A DNA stretch of 64,000 nt from positions 62,001 to 126,000 of the forward strand of contig CAYYTK010000008.1 of the NCBI GenBank assembly GCA_964474695.1. Reading direction: 5' to 3'. The notes beneath the pieces were generated by a model, which worked only from the letters and a program-made list of their open reading frames with translations, was not told the origin of the DNA and did not search any database. The stretch comes from DAOUBP01 sp964474695 (GTDB taxonomy: Bacteria > Chloroflexota > Anaerolineae > CG2-30-64-16). This document shows, piece by piece, positions 41,595 through 50,749 of the stretch (its first letter is position 1; the number at the start of each line of letters is the position of its first letter). Made by a program: the position numbers and the translations under genes.

Positions 41595-44500
41595 TCAAAT
41601 CCGGAGCATTGGCCGCCCGTAGGGCCGGCGCCATGCCGCCTCGAGCCTCTTGATGAGGCCAGGGGCGGCGCCTGCCGGGTCGGCCCCGATTCCCTGCGCC
41701 TTGCGCAGATCCGTGACCGCTTCCGCGAAGCGATCCCAGCGCGCCTTGGGCGCGAGACGCTCGGCGACGGTGATGCCCTGCGAGTAGGTGTGCTCGGCGG
41801 CGTCCAGCTCTGAGGCGGCCAGGTAGGCCAAACCCTGGTTGAAGATGACCGAGGGATCCCCCGGCCTCAAGGCCATGGCCCGGCCGGAGACTTCGACGGA
41901 GAGGGCATAGTCGCCGGCTGTGTATGCGTCCCAGCCAAGCCGCTTCCATTCATCGAAAGCGGTGGGCTGGTCTTCAGGCATTAGCTCGACCGCTTGCGCG
42001 TCGGCAGCAGCCGCTTCCGCGAAAAAGGCCGGGCCCTGCTTCAAATAGGCTTTCGATAGGGCGATCGCGAAATTCCAACTTGTCGGCGACTTGTTAAGGG
42101 CGCTTGCGTAGCTTGTCGCGGCCTCGGCATAGTCCGCCACGATGAATTGGAGATTGCCCTGTGTGTACCACCATTGGCTGAGATCGGAGGCCGGTTCCAG
42201 GCCTTCGCCGTACCTCAGTGCCAGGTCGTAATCCGCGATGGCTGCGCGGTATTGCGCATCGCGATCGTACTTGTCTGAGCAGTAACGGCCCAAAATGTAC
42301 TTGAGTTGTGCGCGCGTCCGGTAGTGGTAGGCGCCGTTGGGGTCCCGTGCGATCACCTGGTCGATTGCTTTGATCGCTTCTGCGGTGTTGGCGCTGTAAC
42401 CTTCCTCGCAAGCTTTGAGGCCCTGGCTGATAAAGTAGTAGCTCCAGGCCAGCCCGGTATACGCTGACATTTGCTCAGGATCAAGACTCGTAGCCATCAG
42501 AAAATCAGCGCGGGCAGTCTCCAGCTTCCCTGTCCACTGATCCGACTTGCTTTTGAATTGGCGCCGCAACTGCAAATCGACCCAACCTCGGCCGGCGAGC
42601 GCAATAGCCCGGTTGCTTCGCGACATGCCTGCGTTGTCGATGATCCATTGGTAGTCTTGCCTTGCGGCCTCGTACTTGGGAAACTGCGCCGGGTCAGTGC
42701 TCTTGCCCTGAAACAGGATTTGTCCCTGCTGATAGCGTGCCCCACCGCGCAAAAGGCGGTACATGATCAGGCGAGACGTGGCGCTGGGGGCGATTTCATT
42801 GATCAGTTCGTCGTAAATCCGGATCGCCTGCTCGTACAGAGCGATGCGGTCCGTTGCTTGCGTGCGATCGGCTGCCCAGGCCTCGTAGGCCAAAGCGATG
42901 TTCCCTCGATATGTCAGTGCGTTGGACGGGTCCTGATCCAGGGCTTCCTGGTGGTGCGTGATCGCAGCCTCGTACTGGTTCAACTGGACTGACACCAGGC
43001 CGAGGTTGTTGAGGGTGGCGGCGTTCTTCGGGCGCAGGCTCTGAGAGCGTCCATAGGCCAGCAAGGCCTGCTCATAGTTCGCATGGGCGCCGGCCGGGTC
43101 GGTTTTGATTTGCTTTTCGGCCGTCTGCGCGTAGGAGTTGCCCCGCACCAGTTGGTGGAAGCTCAGCACCTCCCGGCCCACGGCGAAGAGGGTGGCGGCG
43201 ATCAGCAGCAGCGCCACGCTCAGCGTCCCCCAGCGCACGGCGGGCGGATACACCGGGCCTGCGCGCTGTTCGATTTGTGTCGCATCCCCTGCTTCGCCCG
43301 GCCGCCAACGGGCGCTGACAACGTGCGTGGCGGTCAGGCCCAGCAGGAATGCTCCAAGCAAGCCGGGGGCGATGTCAGGTCGGGGCAGGTTCACAAATCC
43401 TCGGCTGAGCTGAAGTATGGAGAGCACCGCAAAGACCAGGCCGATCCCACCGGCCGCCCACACCAAAGGGCTGGCCGATCGCACTAACAACCGGGCGCGC
43501 AGCGGCTTGACGCCAAACCACCAGCCCAGCGGTGCTGCCAGCCCCAAATAGCCCAGGCTGTAGAGATCTGCCAGCGCGTACGGCCTGATGAACGAGCGAT
43601 CGGTGAGCATAGAACTACGGAAGTTGGCCAACACGACGAACGCGGCGAGATACCCGAGGGCCAGCCAGAAGAGCCAGCCGGCCCGCCCGCCCAAGATACT
43701 GAAGCTGGTGTCGTACACAGCCACCGGCTCCCTTGCCGGGCCCTCCAGTCGCTCCCGGATCCCTTGCTGCACACTGGCATAGTGGCGGGTCAGGCCCGAA
43801 ATGTGCAGGTCAGGGCCGTCGCCCGAGATGATCATGCCCGACATGGATGCCATCAACTGGCCGAGTATGCGCCGGTCGTAGATCGCCAGCGATTTGACTT
43901 CATCCCAGGGATACTCGCAAACGCCTTTCGGCTCCGTGAACAGCTTGACGCCCTGTTCATCGACCGTCACGTCCTTGAATTGACCTTGTTGGATGCTGGC
44001 GAGCGGCGCCTTGATGATCAGGTATAGTCCCAGCACGGTATAGACGATCAGATAGCCCGCGGCTGCCCAGCCGATGACGGCTCCCGCCACCAGCGGCTTG
44101 AAGATTGGGGTTGTCTGTTGTTCGATGGTTAGTTCTGCTCGCGGCGAGAATTCCTCACCGGGCGGCCGGTACTGCGGGGTGACAAGCGCTGCACTGGCAT
44201 CCACGGCTGTGCCGGTTTCGGTGCGGATTCCAAGGAAGAGCGCAAAGAAGAAGACGATCGCCAGGGCAATCAAAGCGGCTATCTGGAAGCCGTCCACCAG
44301 AGGATGGATATAGCGGATCGGGTAGTCGCGCCTGGTCACCTGCTTGCTTGTCTGGCTGAGCTCGACGCAGGCTTGCAGCGAGAGCCGGGGGTGCAGCACG
44401 AGGGCCTCGGCTTCTTCGACGGTGTCGGTGAGGGCATTTGGTTCTCCGGCTTCACGCCAGGCAGCGATGGCCTTCTCGTAGTGGGCGGCTGCCGTGTCGA

Positions 44501-45926
44501 AATCATCCTGCAGAACCGCGGCGTGAGCCAGCTCGGTGTACGTCTCAGCGATGCGTTTGCGATGGCCGCAACTGACGAAAACCGGCTGTGCTTGTTCCAG
44601 GCATGATGTGCCTTCCGCGGCCTTGCGCTGGCGCAGCAAGGCTTGTGCCAGATTCAACTGTGCGCGCGCGGTGCGATATTCGCCCAGGACCGCCCCTTCC
44701 GTTTGCAGCAGGCTGCGCGAAACGGCCTCCGCTTCACGGGGATGGTTCAACGCCAGGTAAAGATAGACTTGATCCTCGCGGGTAGTCGCCAACCCGACGT
44801 GATCGTCCAGCGCTACCAGGATCTTCTCCGCGCGTTTGAACCAGGTGGCCGCAGTGCCGAACAGCCGAGCGATGACCCAGTCCATGCCCCGGCCGATACG
44901 GTGCAGCACGGGTAAAAGCGGACGCGGGCCCAATCGGATGATGAGGAAAAGCACCAGGGGTAGACGCGTGAACCACCCCGCGAGATCAGACAGCAGCCGG
45001 AAGCGGGATGCCCGTTCGATCTGGAAAGGTTCGCCGCCTCCCCAGGTATTCAGGCCCAGGTCCAGGTAGGCGCGGCCGATGTCGTTCATCGTGAGCGCGG
45101 CCTCTCTGCGATCTCCTTGCGCCTGGAAAGCCGCCAGAGCTTGCTGATACAGGGCGATCGCGGTCACCCACTGCTTCTCGTTCACCAGGGTGCGCCCCAG
45201 AGACCGGCGGCAGCGTGTTTGTAGATCGGCCGGCGTAGCATCTCGCGCCAGGATGTTTTCCAGTCGTTCGCGACTGGGCGCCCAGCGCTCATAGAGTTGA
45301 TCCACCAGCCCCTGGGCATAGTCGAGCGCGGCAAGGGCGGCCGGAGGCAGCAGCTCGCGTTGTTCCTCCGCAATGGAAACATAGCGTTCGGCGGCCGCCA
45401 CCCGATGCTCGGCGCCGGCATCGTTCACCAGTTGCTCCAGCAGTGTGACGCCGGCCGTAGGATCGATTGCCAGGGTATGGTAGAGGATCGCCTGTGTTGC
45501 TGCCTCGTACGGGGATGTGTACGGTTCGCTGGCGGCAAGTTGGGCCTGGAAGTAGGTTAAGGCGCGGCGATTGGCCTCGGCAAATCCGGCAGGATCGGAT
45601 TGCCACCGGTGTAGCAGGTGCCGGCGCACATCCCGGTTGTAGACCAGGTGGTCCGCCTGCTCGGTGACGAAGGTGTATCGCTCCAGGCGGCCGAACAGCT
45701 TGTCGTCCTGCCCATCCTGCTTAGCCCGCAGAGCCGCCAGCAACGGCCGATCCACCCAGAACGGGATCGCGGCGAGCCTGATCGCCTCGGCGAGGGCCGG
45801 ACGGCTCTGTTCCAGGATGCCGTCAACGATCTGCGCCAGCAGTGCGTCCACTTCTTCGCCGGAAGCGATCTCTGCATGGGCGGCTGCATCGTCCGTCGCG
45901 GGTGCGGGCAGGTCAGGCAGGGTCAT
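41595..45926 (-). CDS. Winged-helix/TPR protein with seven membrane segments (conflict-system receptor)
   Basis: 1443 residues. N-terminus (about 28-125) is a winged-helix-like domain of the kind that follows STAND NTPases (AEAIRLAAIPFWVDRPLLAAL, RRHLLHRW). TPR repeats cover about 190-500. Then come predicted membrane helices at about 548-567, 611-640, 750-768, 784-806, 820-841, 852-871 and 899-917, with a soluble block between the second and third (about 645-730, YPWDEVKSLAIYDRRI... LHISGLTRHYASVQQGI) that resembles a bacterial PH domain. A second TPR array fills about 945-1430. ATG 45926 has GGGGAG 7 bases upstream, 27 bases after the NTPase stop, so the receptor half is encoded as its own protein. 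Role as membrane-bound sensor is inference. Confidence 0.8.
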   Translation of the reverse strand: MTLPDLPAPATDDAAAHAEIASGEEVDALLAQIVDGILEQSRPALAEAIRLAAIPFWVDRPLLAALRAKQDGQDDKLFGRLERYTFVTEQADHLVYNRDVRRHLLHRWQSDPAGFAEANRRALTYFQAQLAASEPYTSPYEAATQAILYHTLAIDPTAGVTLLEQLVNDAGAEHRVAAAERYVSIAEEQRELLPPAALAALDYAQGLVDQLYERWAPSRERLENILARDATPADLQTRCRRSLGRTLVNEKQWVTAIALYQQALAAFQAQGDRREAALTMNDIGRAYLDLGLNTWGGGEPFQIERASRFRLLSDLAGWFTRLPLVLFLIIRLGPRPLLPVLHRIGRGMDWVIARLFGTAATWFKRAEKILVALDDHVGLATTREDQVYLYLALNHPREAEAVSRSLLQTEGAVLGEYRTARAQLNLAQALLRQRKAAEGTSCLEQAQPVFVSCGHRKRIAETYTELAHAAVLQDDFDTAAAHYEKAIAAWREAGEPNALTDTVEEAEALVLHPRLSLQACVELSQTSKQVTRRDYPIRYIHPLVDGFQIAALIALAIVFFFALFLGIRTETGTAVDASAALVTPQYRPPGEEFSPRAELTIEQQTTPIFKPLVAGAVIGWAAAGYLIVYTVLGLYLIIKAPLASIQQGQFKDVTVDEQGVKLFTEPKGVCEYPWDEVKSLAIYDRRILGQLMASMSGMIISGDGPDLHISGLTRHYASVQQGIRERLEGPAREPVAVYDTSFSILGGRAGWLFWLALGYLAAFVVLANFRSSMLTDRSFIRPYALADLYSLGYLGLAAPLGWWFGVKPLRARLLVRSASPLVWAAGGIGLVFAVLSILQLSRGFVNLPRPDIAPGLLGAFLLGLTATHVVSARWRPGEAGDATQIEQRAGPVYPPAVRWGTLSVALLLIAATLFAVGREVLSFHQLVRGNSYAQTAEKQIKTDPAGAHANYEQALLAYGRSQSLRPKNAATLNNLGLVSVQLNQYEAAITHHQEALDQDPSNALTYRGNIALAYEAWAADRTQATDRIALYEQAIRIYDELINEIAPSATSRLIMYRLLRGGARYQQGQILFQGKSTDPAQFPKYEAARQDYQWIIDNAGMSRSNRAIALAGRGWVDLQLRRQFKSKSDQWTGKLETARADFLMATSLDPEQMSAYTGLAWSYYFISQGLKACEEGYSANTAEAIKAIDQVIARDPNGAYHYRTRAQLKYILGRYCSDKYDRDAQYRAAIADYDLALRYGEGLEPASDLSQWWYTQGNLQFIVADYAEAATSYASALNKSPTSWNFAIALSKAYLKQGPAFFAEAAAADAQAVELMPEDQPTAFDEWKRLGWDAYTAGDYALSVEVSGRAMALRPGDPSVIFNQGLAYLAASELDAAEHTYSQGITVAERLAPKARWDRFAEAVTDLRKAQGIGADPAGAAPGLIKRLEAAWRRPYGRPMLRI

Positions 45927-45953
45927 GTGCGTGCTCCCCGGCCGCGGAGCAGA

Positions 45954-46811
45954 TCAGGGACTGTCGGCTGCTGCGTTATCGGCGAGCATGCCAAGCAGGC
46001 CGGGTATGCCCTTGGTCGTCACACTCAACGTTTCAACGCTCAAGTTGGTGAGTTTTCGTTTCTCTTCAATGTATTCGGCCACCTGGTCGGTGCTGAAACA
46101 ATCCAGGCCGGTCTGCCACGAGGGATCGACGGTGGGCACGGTCCGGCCCGCGATCACGACGACCACGTTAGGGAGCCTGCCATCGCGGACGCGGGTCAGC
46201 AGGAACGCCTGCAGCCACTGATCCGCGGCCTGCGTGACTTGATCGTAGGTGTCGAAGAGGCAGGCCACCACGCGGTCGCGCTGCAGGGCGTCCAGGCAAG
46301 TCAGGAAAGCGTCAGTGATGCGCACCTCGATATTCTGGCGGGTGGTTTCGTTGTTTGTTTGGATGAAGAAGAAGTTGTCTTTGATGATGTCCCGGCCGGC
46401 CACGTCTCCCACGGTGAGCTGGCTGTCGCTTATCTGGCCGCCCCCGGTCGCCACGTTGATGTTTGCGCCGCCGGTTCCCGCGCTCGTTGCCAACTGCACC
46501 TGGATGTTGGTGGATGCGTTGATGGCCTCGGTAAGTGGGTTGAAAGCGGCGGGCCCGAGCTGATCCCGCGCTTCGCGCACGATGGCGAGATAATCCCAGG
46601 CTCGCCGGTCGCCGAAGTCGATGCGCGCGACGGGGATGCTGGCGCTCCGGCAGTCGTTTTGCAGGTGGAGGATCAGCCAGGTCTTGCCCATCTGCCTTGG
46701 CGCCTGGACGAGCATGATCTGCTTCTGCGTCTGCCGGGGCCGGGCGACCATTTTGAGGAAGCCGTCCCGCTGTTTCTGTCGGTTCACAAACCAGTCAACA
46801 TAGTCCGGCAT
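45954..46811 (-). CDS. STAND-type P-loop NTPase (NTPase domain only)
   Basis: A 285-residue NTPase. Walker A is APRQMGKTWL (37-46; Ala replaces the first Gly of GxxxxGK), Walker B VVACLFDTYD (181-190), sensor-like VVVVIAGR (about 218) and the FSTDQVAEYIEE...TKGIPGLLGML end typical of STAND proteins. Between Walker A and B lies an insertion (about 98-155) of short glycine-rich strands, GGANINVATGGGQ then LTVGDVAGRDI, which recurs in the neighbouring CHAT protein. The winged helix and sensor repeats that usually follow in one chain are encoded by the next gene. AAGGTG precedes ATG 46811, 18 bases after the CHAT gene. Confidence 0.85.
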   Translation of the reverse strand: MPDYVDWFVNRQKQRDGFLKMVARPRQTQKQIMLVQAPRQMGKTWLILHLQNDCRSASIPVARIDFGDRRAWDYLAIVREARDQLGPAAFNPLTEAINASTNIQVQLATSAGTGGANINVATGGGQISDSQLTVGDVAGRDIIKDNFFFIQTNNETTRQNIEVRITDAFLTCLDALQRDRVVACLFDTYDQVTQAADQWLQAFLLTRVRDGRLPNVVVVIAGRTVPTVDPSWQTGLDCFSTDQVAEYIEEKRKLTNLSVETLSVTTKGIPGLLGMLADNAAADSP

Positions 46812-46829
46812 CGCGCACCTTCATGGATC

Positions 46830-48344
46830 CTATGTCATAATATCTTCTGGCACAACCGCATCCCAGTTGATGTCAGGCCGCTGGCTCTTGCCGACGCGTG
46901 CGAGGTCAGCAAGGCGGCCGCGGCTGTCCAGATGGCGGACTAACTCCCTGGCTTTGCCCGCTTTGCCCTCGGCCTCCAGGCTATCATAATCCACGTCCAG
47001 GTCGAAGCATAGGGTGCGCAACTCCTCGGCACTTAAGCGCTCAGCGAGCAGCGTGCGCAACAGCCTCAGTTTTTCCAGCCGCGCGGCTTTAGGGTCGCTG
47101 TTGGCGGCGGGGCCGGGTTGGTTCGCAGGGGCGGGGACCGGCTGCACGATATTCCCCCCGGCCACATTCCCGATGGTGATGTGCGCGTTGTGGAGGGCGC
47201 CTCCCGTCCCGATGTTGACTTGGACGCCCCCGACCGGCTGGGCCGGCGCTTCCGCTTTCTTCTTCGGGGACGCCCGCCGCGAGAAATCAAAGATGCGGCC
47301 GTCAGGAGCGCGCATGTAGAGTACGGGCGTGCCCCATTCGGCCGCGTCGCACTGCACGGAGAGCGCCTTGCGCGCCTCGGCCAACGCGGCGTCGACCGGG
47401 TAGGCGTCGCCGACCGCGGCGTAAAGCTCTTCGGCGAGAACGGCCGCCGCCCGGTCGCTGATCGGGAACTGCATGGCAATGACGGCAGGGATGCCGTGCT
47501 GCACCAGGCGCTGCGCAACGCCGGCAAAAGGCGCATTTGGGGCCGCGCGTGCGCCCTCGCAGGCATTGAGCACCACCAGCCGCAGGGTGCGGACGTCTTG
47601 CAGGATCGTACCCAGATCCTGGCCGCTGACCGAGTGGGCCCGGCCGGCCTCGTCTTCGAGCACCAAGAAGCCGTCCTGGTTCTGCTCATCGAATGCGCCG
47701 TGGCCGATGAAGTGGATGGCGTGATACCCATTGCCGCGCAGCCGGCGCAGCAGCGCGGGCAGCGTGGGCGGCTGCAGCCGTTCGAAGACTACCAGGTCGG
47801 GCTTGTGCATGTTCGCTGCCGTTGCGGCCAGCTTGGCCCATTCATGTTCTGCATCGATCGGCGGCAAGCCGGAGGGCGCCGCAATGATGGCGAGAACGCG
47901 CAACGGAGGTCTTATTGCCAGCGGCTTGATCGGCTCCGGCAGATCCAGGTAGCGGACGATCGGCGTTTCCGCGGAGAGCGCCAGAAAGCGGCCGGATGCG
48001 GGGTTATGCAAGTATTCCCAGGGCAGCGCGGCCAGTTCCGGGACGTTGGTCAGGCGCAGGCGCAGGCGGAGCCCAGCGCTCTGCTGGTCAGCCCGATCCA
48101 GGCTGCTCTTGAAACGGGCGCCGACCTCACCGGCAAACAGGGCATTGAAGAGACGCTCTCCGATCCGGCCCGCGTCCGCATCCGTGGGAGCCGGATCGCT
48201 GAGCCTGGCAGCAGCCAAATCGGCGGCGGGCAGATCCAACGCGGCGGACGCCTCGCCGGCCGGGGAGTTCAGCACACGTGCGACGTAACCCTGGTCTGTG
48301 CGTTCGATGAGCAGGTCGCAATTCAGGTGTTTCAACTTCGCCAT
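46830..48344 (-). CDS. CHAT-domain caspase-like protease with effector-associated domain
   Basis: A 504-residue protein. CHAT protease spans about 140-345, with catalytic His in HAIHFIGHGAFD (His215) and Cys in LVVLNACEGAR (Cys262); ALPWEYLHNP (about 107) is the usual lead-in. After a Lys/Pro linker comes a glycine-rich beta motif (373-400; ITIGNVAGGNIV), then a C-terminal helical domain (about 420-492, LSAEELRTLCFDLDVDYDSL, GKAGKARELVRHL) of the death-like effector-associated (EAD) type found on conflict-system proteins. AAGGGGG precedes ATG 48344. CHAT proteases are effectors or activators in bacterial death and defence systems; the target here is unknown. Confidence 0.9.
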   Translation of the reverse strand: MAKLKHLNCDLLIERTDQGYVARVLNSPAGEASAALDLPAADLAAARLSDPAPTDADAGRIGERLFNALFAGEVGARFKSSLDRADQQSAGLRLRLRLTNVPELAALPWEYLHNPASGRFLALSAETPIVRYLDLPEPIKPLAIRPPLRVLAIIAAPSGLPPIDAEHEWAKLAATAANMHKPDLVVFERLQPPTLPALLRRLRGNGYHAIHFIGHGAFDEQNQDGFLVLEDEAGRAHSVSGQDLGTILQDVRTLRLVVLNACEGARAAPNAPFAGVAQRLVQHGIPAVIAMQFPISDRAAAVLAEELYAAVGDAYPVDAALAEARKALSVQCDAAEWGTPVLYMRAPDGRIFDFSRRASPKKKAEAPAQPVGGVQVNIGTGGALHNAHITIGNVAGGNIVQPVPAPANQPGPAANSDPKAARLEKLRLLRTLLAERLSAEELRTLCFDLDVDYDSLEAEGKAGKARELVRHLDSRGRLADLARVGKSQRPDINWDAVVPEDIMT

Positions 48345-48450
48345 GCTTGTCCCCCTTCTCGGTCAGCCAGCCTCCCGGCAGGTGACGAAGGTTCAATCCG
48401 CCTCAGCTATGGCAACTTCTCCTGGGCAAGGTTATGCTGCTTACAAGTTG

Positions 48451-48479
48451 ATTATATTGCTTTGCGCACTCTATGTCAA
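48451..48479 (-). promoter_or_regulatory. Perfect consensus promoter of the CHAT/STAND/TPR operon
   Basis: Minus strand TTGACA (48479-48474), exactly 17 bases, TATAAT (48456-48451). Transcription should start near 48444, giving a 100-base leader in which I see no clear hairpin. Such a strong core promoter implies constitutive supply or a repressor. Confidence 0.9.
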
Positions 48480-48512
48480 GCATTTGTGGAAATATCTCGC
48501 TCCTTTTCCCTT

Positions 48513-49955
48513 TCAGGGCTGGCGTACGCCTTGCAGCGCCGCCACCGAGAGCAGGAACATCACGCCCAGGATCGCAAAGAGCAGGATATACCCGGCGCCC
48601 GGCAACTGTGGCAATTGCGTGGTCACGAAATCAGCCAACGGTCCGCCGATGTACGCGCCAACAGCTCCCGCTCCGGCGCCGGCCAGGTTGGAGATGCCCA
48701 GATAGCGGCCCGCTTCGGCCTTCGGCGCCAGCTCGGTTCCCAAGGCCCAATTGGCGGTGTAAAAGAGCCCGGTGGCGATGCCGATCAGGCTGCCGCCGAG
48801 ATAGATCACATTCATGTTTGGCAACAGCAGGGCAATCACCGCGCCCGCGAAAGCCATGATCCCGGCCACGGTCACCAGCCGCTTATGTCCGAACTTATCG
48901 GCCAGCCAGCCGCTTGGCAGTGCGGCGAGCAGAATGAAGACGCCGATCACGGCCATCAGCAGTGCGGCCGGGCCGGCTGCCTTCTCGCGCACCAGGCCGA
49001 GGCGGCCCTGCAAGAAATAGACGGCGAAGGTGGAGAGGTTGGTGGTGCCCACCAGGAATGCCAGGCGATTCACCACCCACCATGTAAATGAGGGGTTGCC
49101 TCGCGCCGCGCTGCCACCGATGCTGATGCGCACGCTGATCCAAACGCCGATCGCGACGGTGACGGCTATCGCGAGCAGCCCGATGAGGCCCGCCACCGGC
49201 AGCAAACTAGCAGGGGTGGTGAGCGTCGCCAACAGCCGGCTCAATTGCATCACGCCCGCACCCATGCCCAGGATGATTACAGTGAAGAGCCCGGTCATCA
49301 ATGCCAGGCGCAGAATCGGCGCCCAGTTGAAAGGGCCGGGCGCCGCCGCCAGTCGCTTCTCCGGAGCCAACATGGTCAGCAGCATCACGATGAGCAGGAC
49401 CGCCATAACGAGGCCCAGGCCGCCCCAGAGGTTCCCCGCGCTGATCATCTTGGCCACGGTGAAAGAGACCAGGATCATCGGGAGGGGGATTTCGAGCACC
49501 GCTTTGACGCCGGAGAAGCGCCCGCGCTTGTCCTCGGGCACCAGGTCGGGGATCAGGCCTTGCTGCGCGCCGTGCGCGGTGTTGGACGCAAAGGACTGGA
49601 GGATGGCCATAGCAAACAGGAACCAGAACCCTGCCATGCCGGCCATGCCCGCCGACACGCCGGTGAGCGCGACAAATACCACCATACCCAGGGCGCCGAC
49701 GAAAATGAACGGCCTGCGCCGCCCCCAACGCAGCGTGCTGCGATCCGACAGCATCCCAATGACTGCCTGCCACAGCAGCGCCACCATCAGGGTCCATAGC
49801 CGAAGTTGGCCCAGGTAAGTGCCCTTCACCGCTTCGCCGACAAATCGCTGAATCAGCAGTGGGAAAATCAGTCCGTTCGTCTGCGACAGAGCCGTGAGGC
49901 CGAAGAAGAAGATGTTGATGGTAATGAAGTCATACCAGCGAAGTGATCGGGACAT
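48513..49955 (-). CDS. MFS transporter (12-14 helices)
   Basis: A 480-residue polytopic protein of the major facilitator type. The loop 2-3 motif reads GMLSDRSTLRWGRRRPFIFVGAL (about 62-84, D/G-R-x-GRR-RP), as in the sugar-porter-like and SLC45-type groups; a second copy SGWLADKFGHKRLV lies at about 353. Substrate unknown. AAGGAG precedes ATG 49955. It begins 10 bases after the esterase gene, so mazG, esterase and this gene look like one operon; its stop lies 34 bases before the CHAT promoter. Confidence 0.85.
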   Translation of the reverse strand: MSRSLRWYDFITINIFFFGLTALSQTNGLIFPLLIQRFVGEAVKGTYLGQLRLWTLMVALLWQAVIGMLSDRSTLRWGRRRPFIFVGALGMVVFVALTGVSAGMAGMAGFWFLFAMAILQSFASNTAHGAQQGLIPDLVPEDKRGRFSGVKAVLEIPLPMILVSFTVAKMISAGNLWGGLGLVMAVLLIVMLLTMLAPEKRLAAAPGPFNWAPILRLALMTGLFTVIILGMGAGVMQLSRLLATLTTPASLLPVAGLIGLLAIAVTVAIGVWISVRISIGGSAARGNPSFTWWVVNRLAFLVGTTNLSTFAVYFLQGRLGLVREKAAGPAALLMAVIGVFILLAALPSGWLADKFGHKRLVTVAGIMAFAGAVIALLLPNMNVIYLGGSLIGIATGLFYTANWALGTELAPKAEAGRYLGISNLAGAGAGAVGAYIGGPLADFVTTQLPQLPGAGYILLFAILGVMFLLSVAALQGVRQP

Positions 49956-49965
49956 GAGATCTCCT

Positions 49966-50748
49966 TTACGCCAGACTGTGTACCAGGAATCGGGCGGTCA
50001 ACTCGAAAACATGGTCGCGTTCCTGATCCAGGATAACGCAATGCGAAGAGTGGTCCATCCAGTGCAGTTCCTTGGCTGTCGAGCGGACATTGTCGTAAAT
50101 GGTCTGGGGCGCTTCGGGGAGTACGGTCCTGTCGAGGCGCCCCTGGACGATCAGGATCGGCTGGTTGATGCGCGCCAGGCCCGGGCGCACCTGGCGCTGC
50201 AAACGGAGCAGTTCGATGGCCCCCTTGAGCGGAGTGACAGTATAGCCCTGCCACAGGTCATCCGCCGCGGTCGGTGGTCCGTGATGTTTCGGTATAGTCG
50301 CCAGGAAGGGACTTAGGAGGTACAGTTGGATGATGGTGGGCCTGCGCAAGGCCAGGCGCAAGGCGGGCGCGTAGGTCAGGATGGCGGCAATCTCCGGATG
50401 CTGTTGGGCCAGGTGGAGCGCCAGCAGGCCGCCGGTCGACTCCCCACCGACCGCAACTCGCTGGCAGCGCGCGGCGATGTTGCGATACGCTTCCTCAGCC
50501 GTCTGGACCCAGTCCTGCCAGCGATAGCGATTAATATCTGCGGGCGTCTGCTTGTGGCCCGGCAGCAGTGGTCCTGCCACCGTGTAGCCGCGGTCACGCA
50601 GATATCGCGCCAGGGGCCGCACCTCGGCCGTGGTAGCCGTGAACCCGTGAATCAGCAGCACGCCCGTGGGCCCGCCTTCCCAAAAGAAAGGATCTCCCTC
50701 CAGGTGCGGGTTTTGCAGGAAGGTGTTGGGCTGATCATCTGCTTGCAT
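49966..50748 (-). CDS. Alpha/beta hydrolase, carboxylesterase type
   Basis: A 260-residue alpha/beta hydrolase. The oxyanion segment is VLLIHGFTATTAEVRPLARYL (about 30), the nucleophile GGESTGGLLAL (Ser about 100, GxSxG), the acid in IVQGRLDRTVLP (Asp about 206) and the base in MDHSSHCVILD (His about 234). This matches Est30-like thermostable carboxylesterases and monoacylglycerol lipases. ATG 50748 lies 1 base after the mazG stop with AAGGGTGG upstream; the frame opens earlier at 50820 inside mazG. Confidence 0.9.
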   Translation of the reverse strand: MQADDQPNTFLQNPHLEGDPFFWEGGPTGVLLIHGFTATTAEVRPLARYLRDRGYTVAGPLLPGHKQTPADINRYRWQDWVQTAEEAYRNIAARCQRVAVGGESTGGLLALHLAQQHPEIAAILTYAPALRLALRRPTIIQLYLLSPFLATIPKHHGPPTAADDLWQGYTVTPLKGAIELLRLQRQVRPGLARINQPILIVQGRLDRTVLPEAPQTIYDNVRSTAKELHWMDHSSHCVILDQERDHVFELTARFLVHSLA

Positions 50749-50749
50749 C

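Noticed and set aside
45926..45960. Frameshift artefact splitting one STAND-TPR gene
   Set aside because: The downstream ATG has GGGGAG at the right spacing and 27 bases lie between the frames; I see no homopolymer at the junction. A genuine gene split is more likely.
47118..49091. 657-residue plus-strand ORF across CHAT and MFS genes
   Set aside because: It spans two convincing minus-strand genes and the consensus promoter, with no domain of its own.
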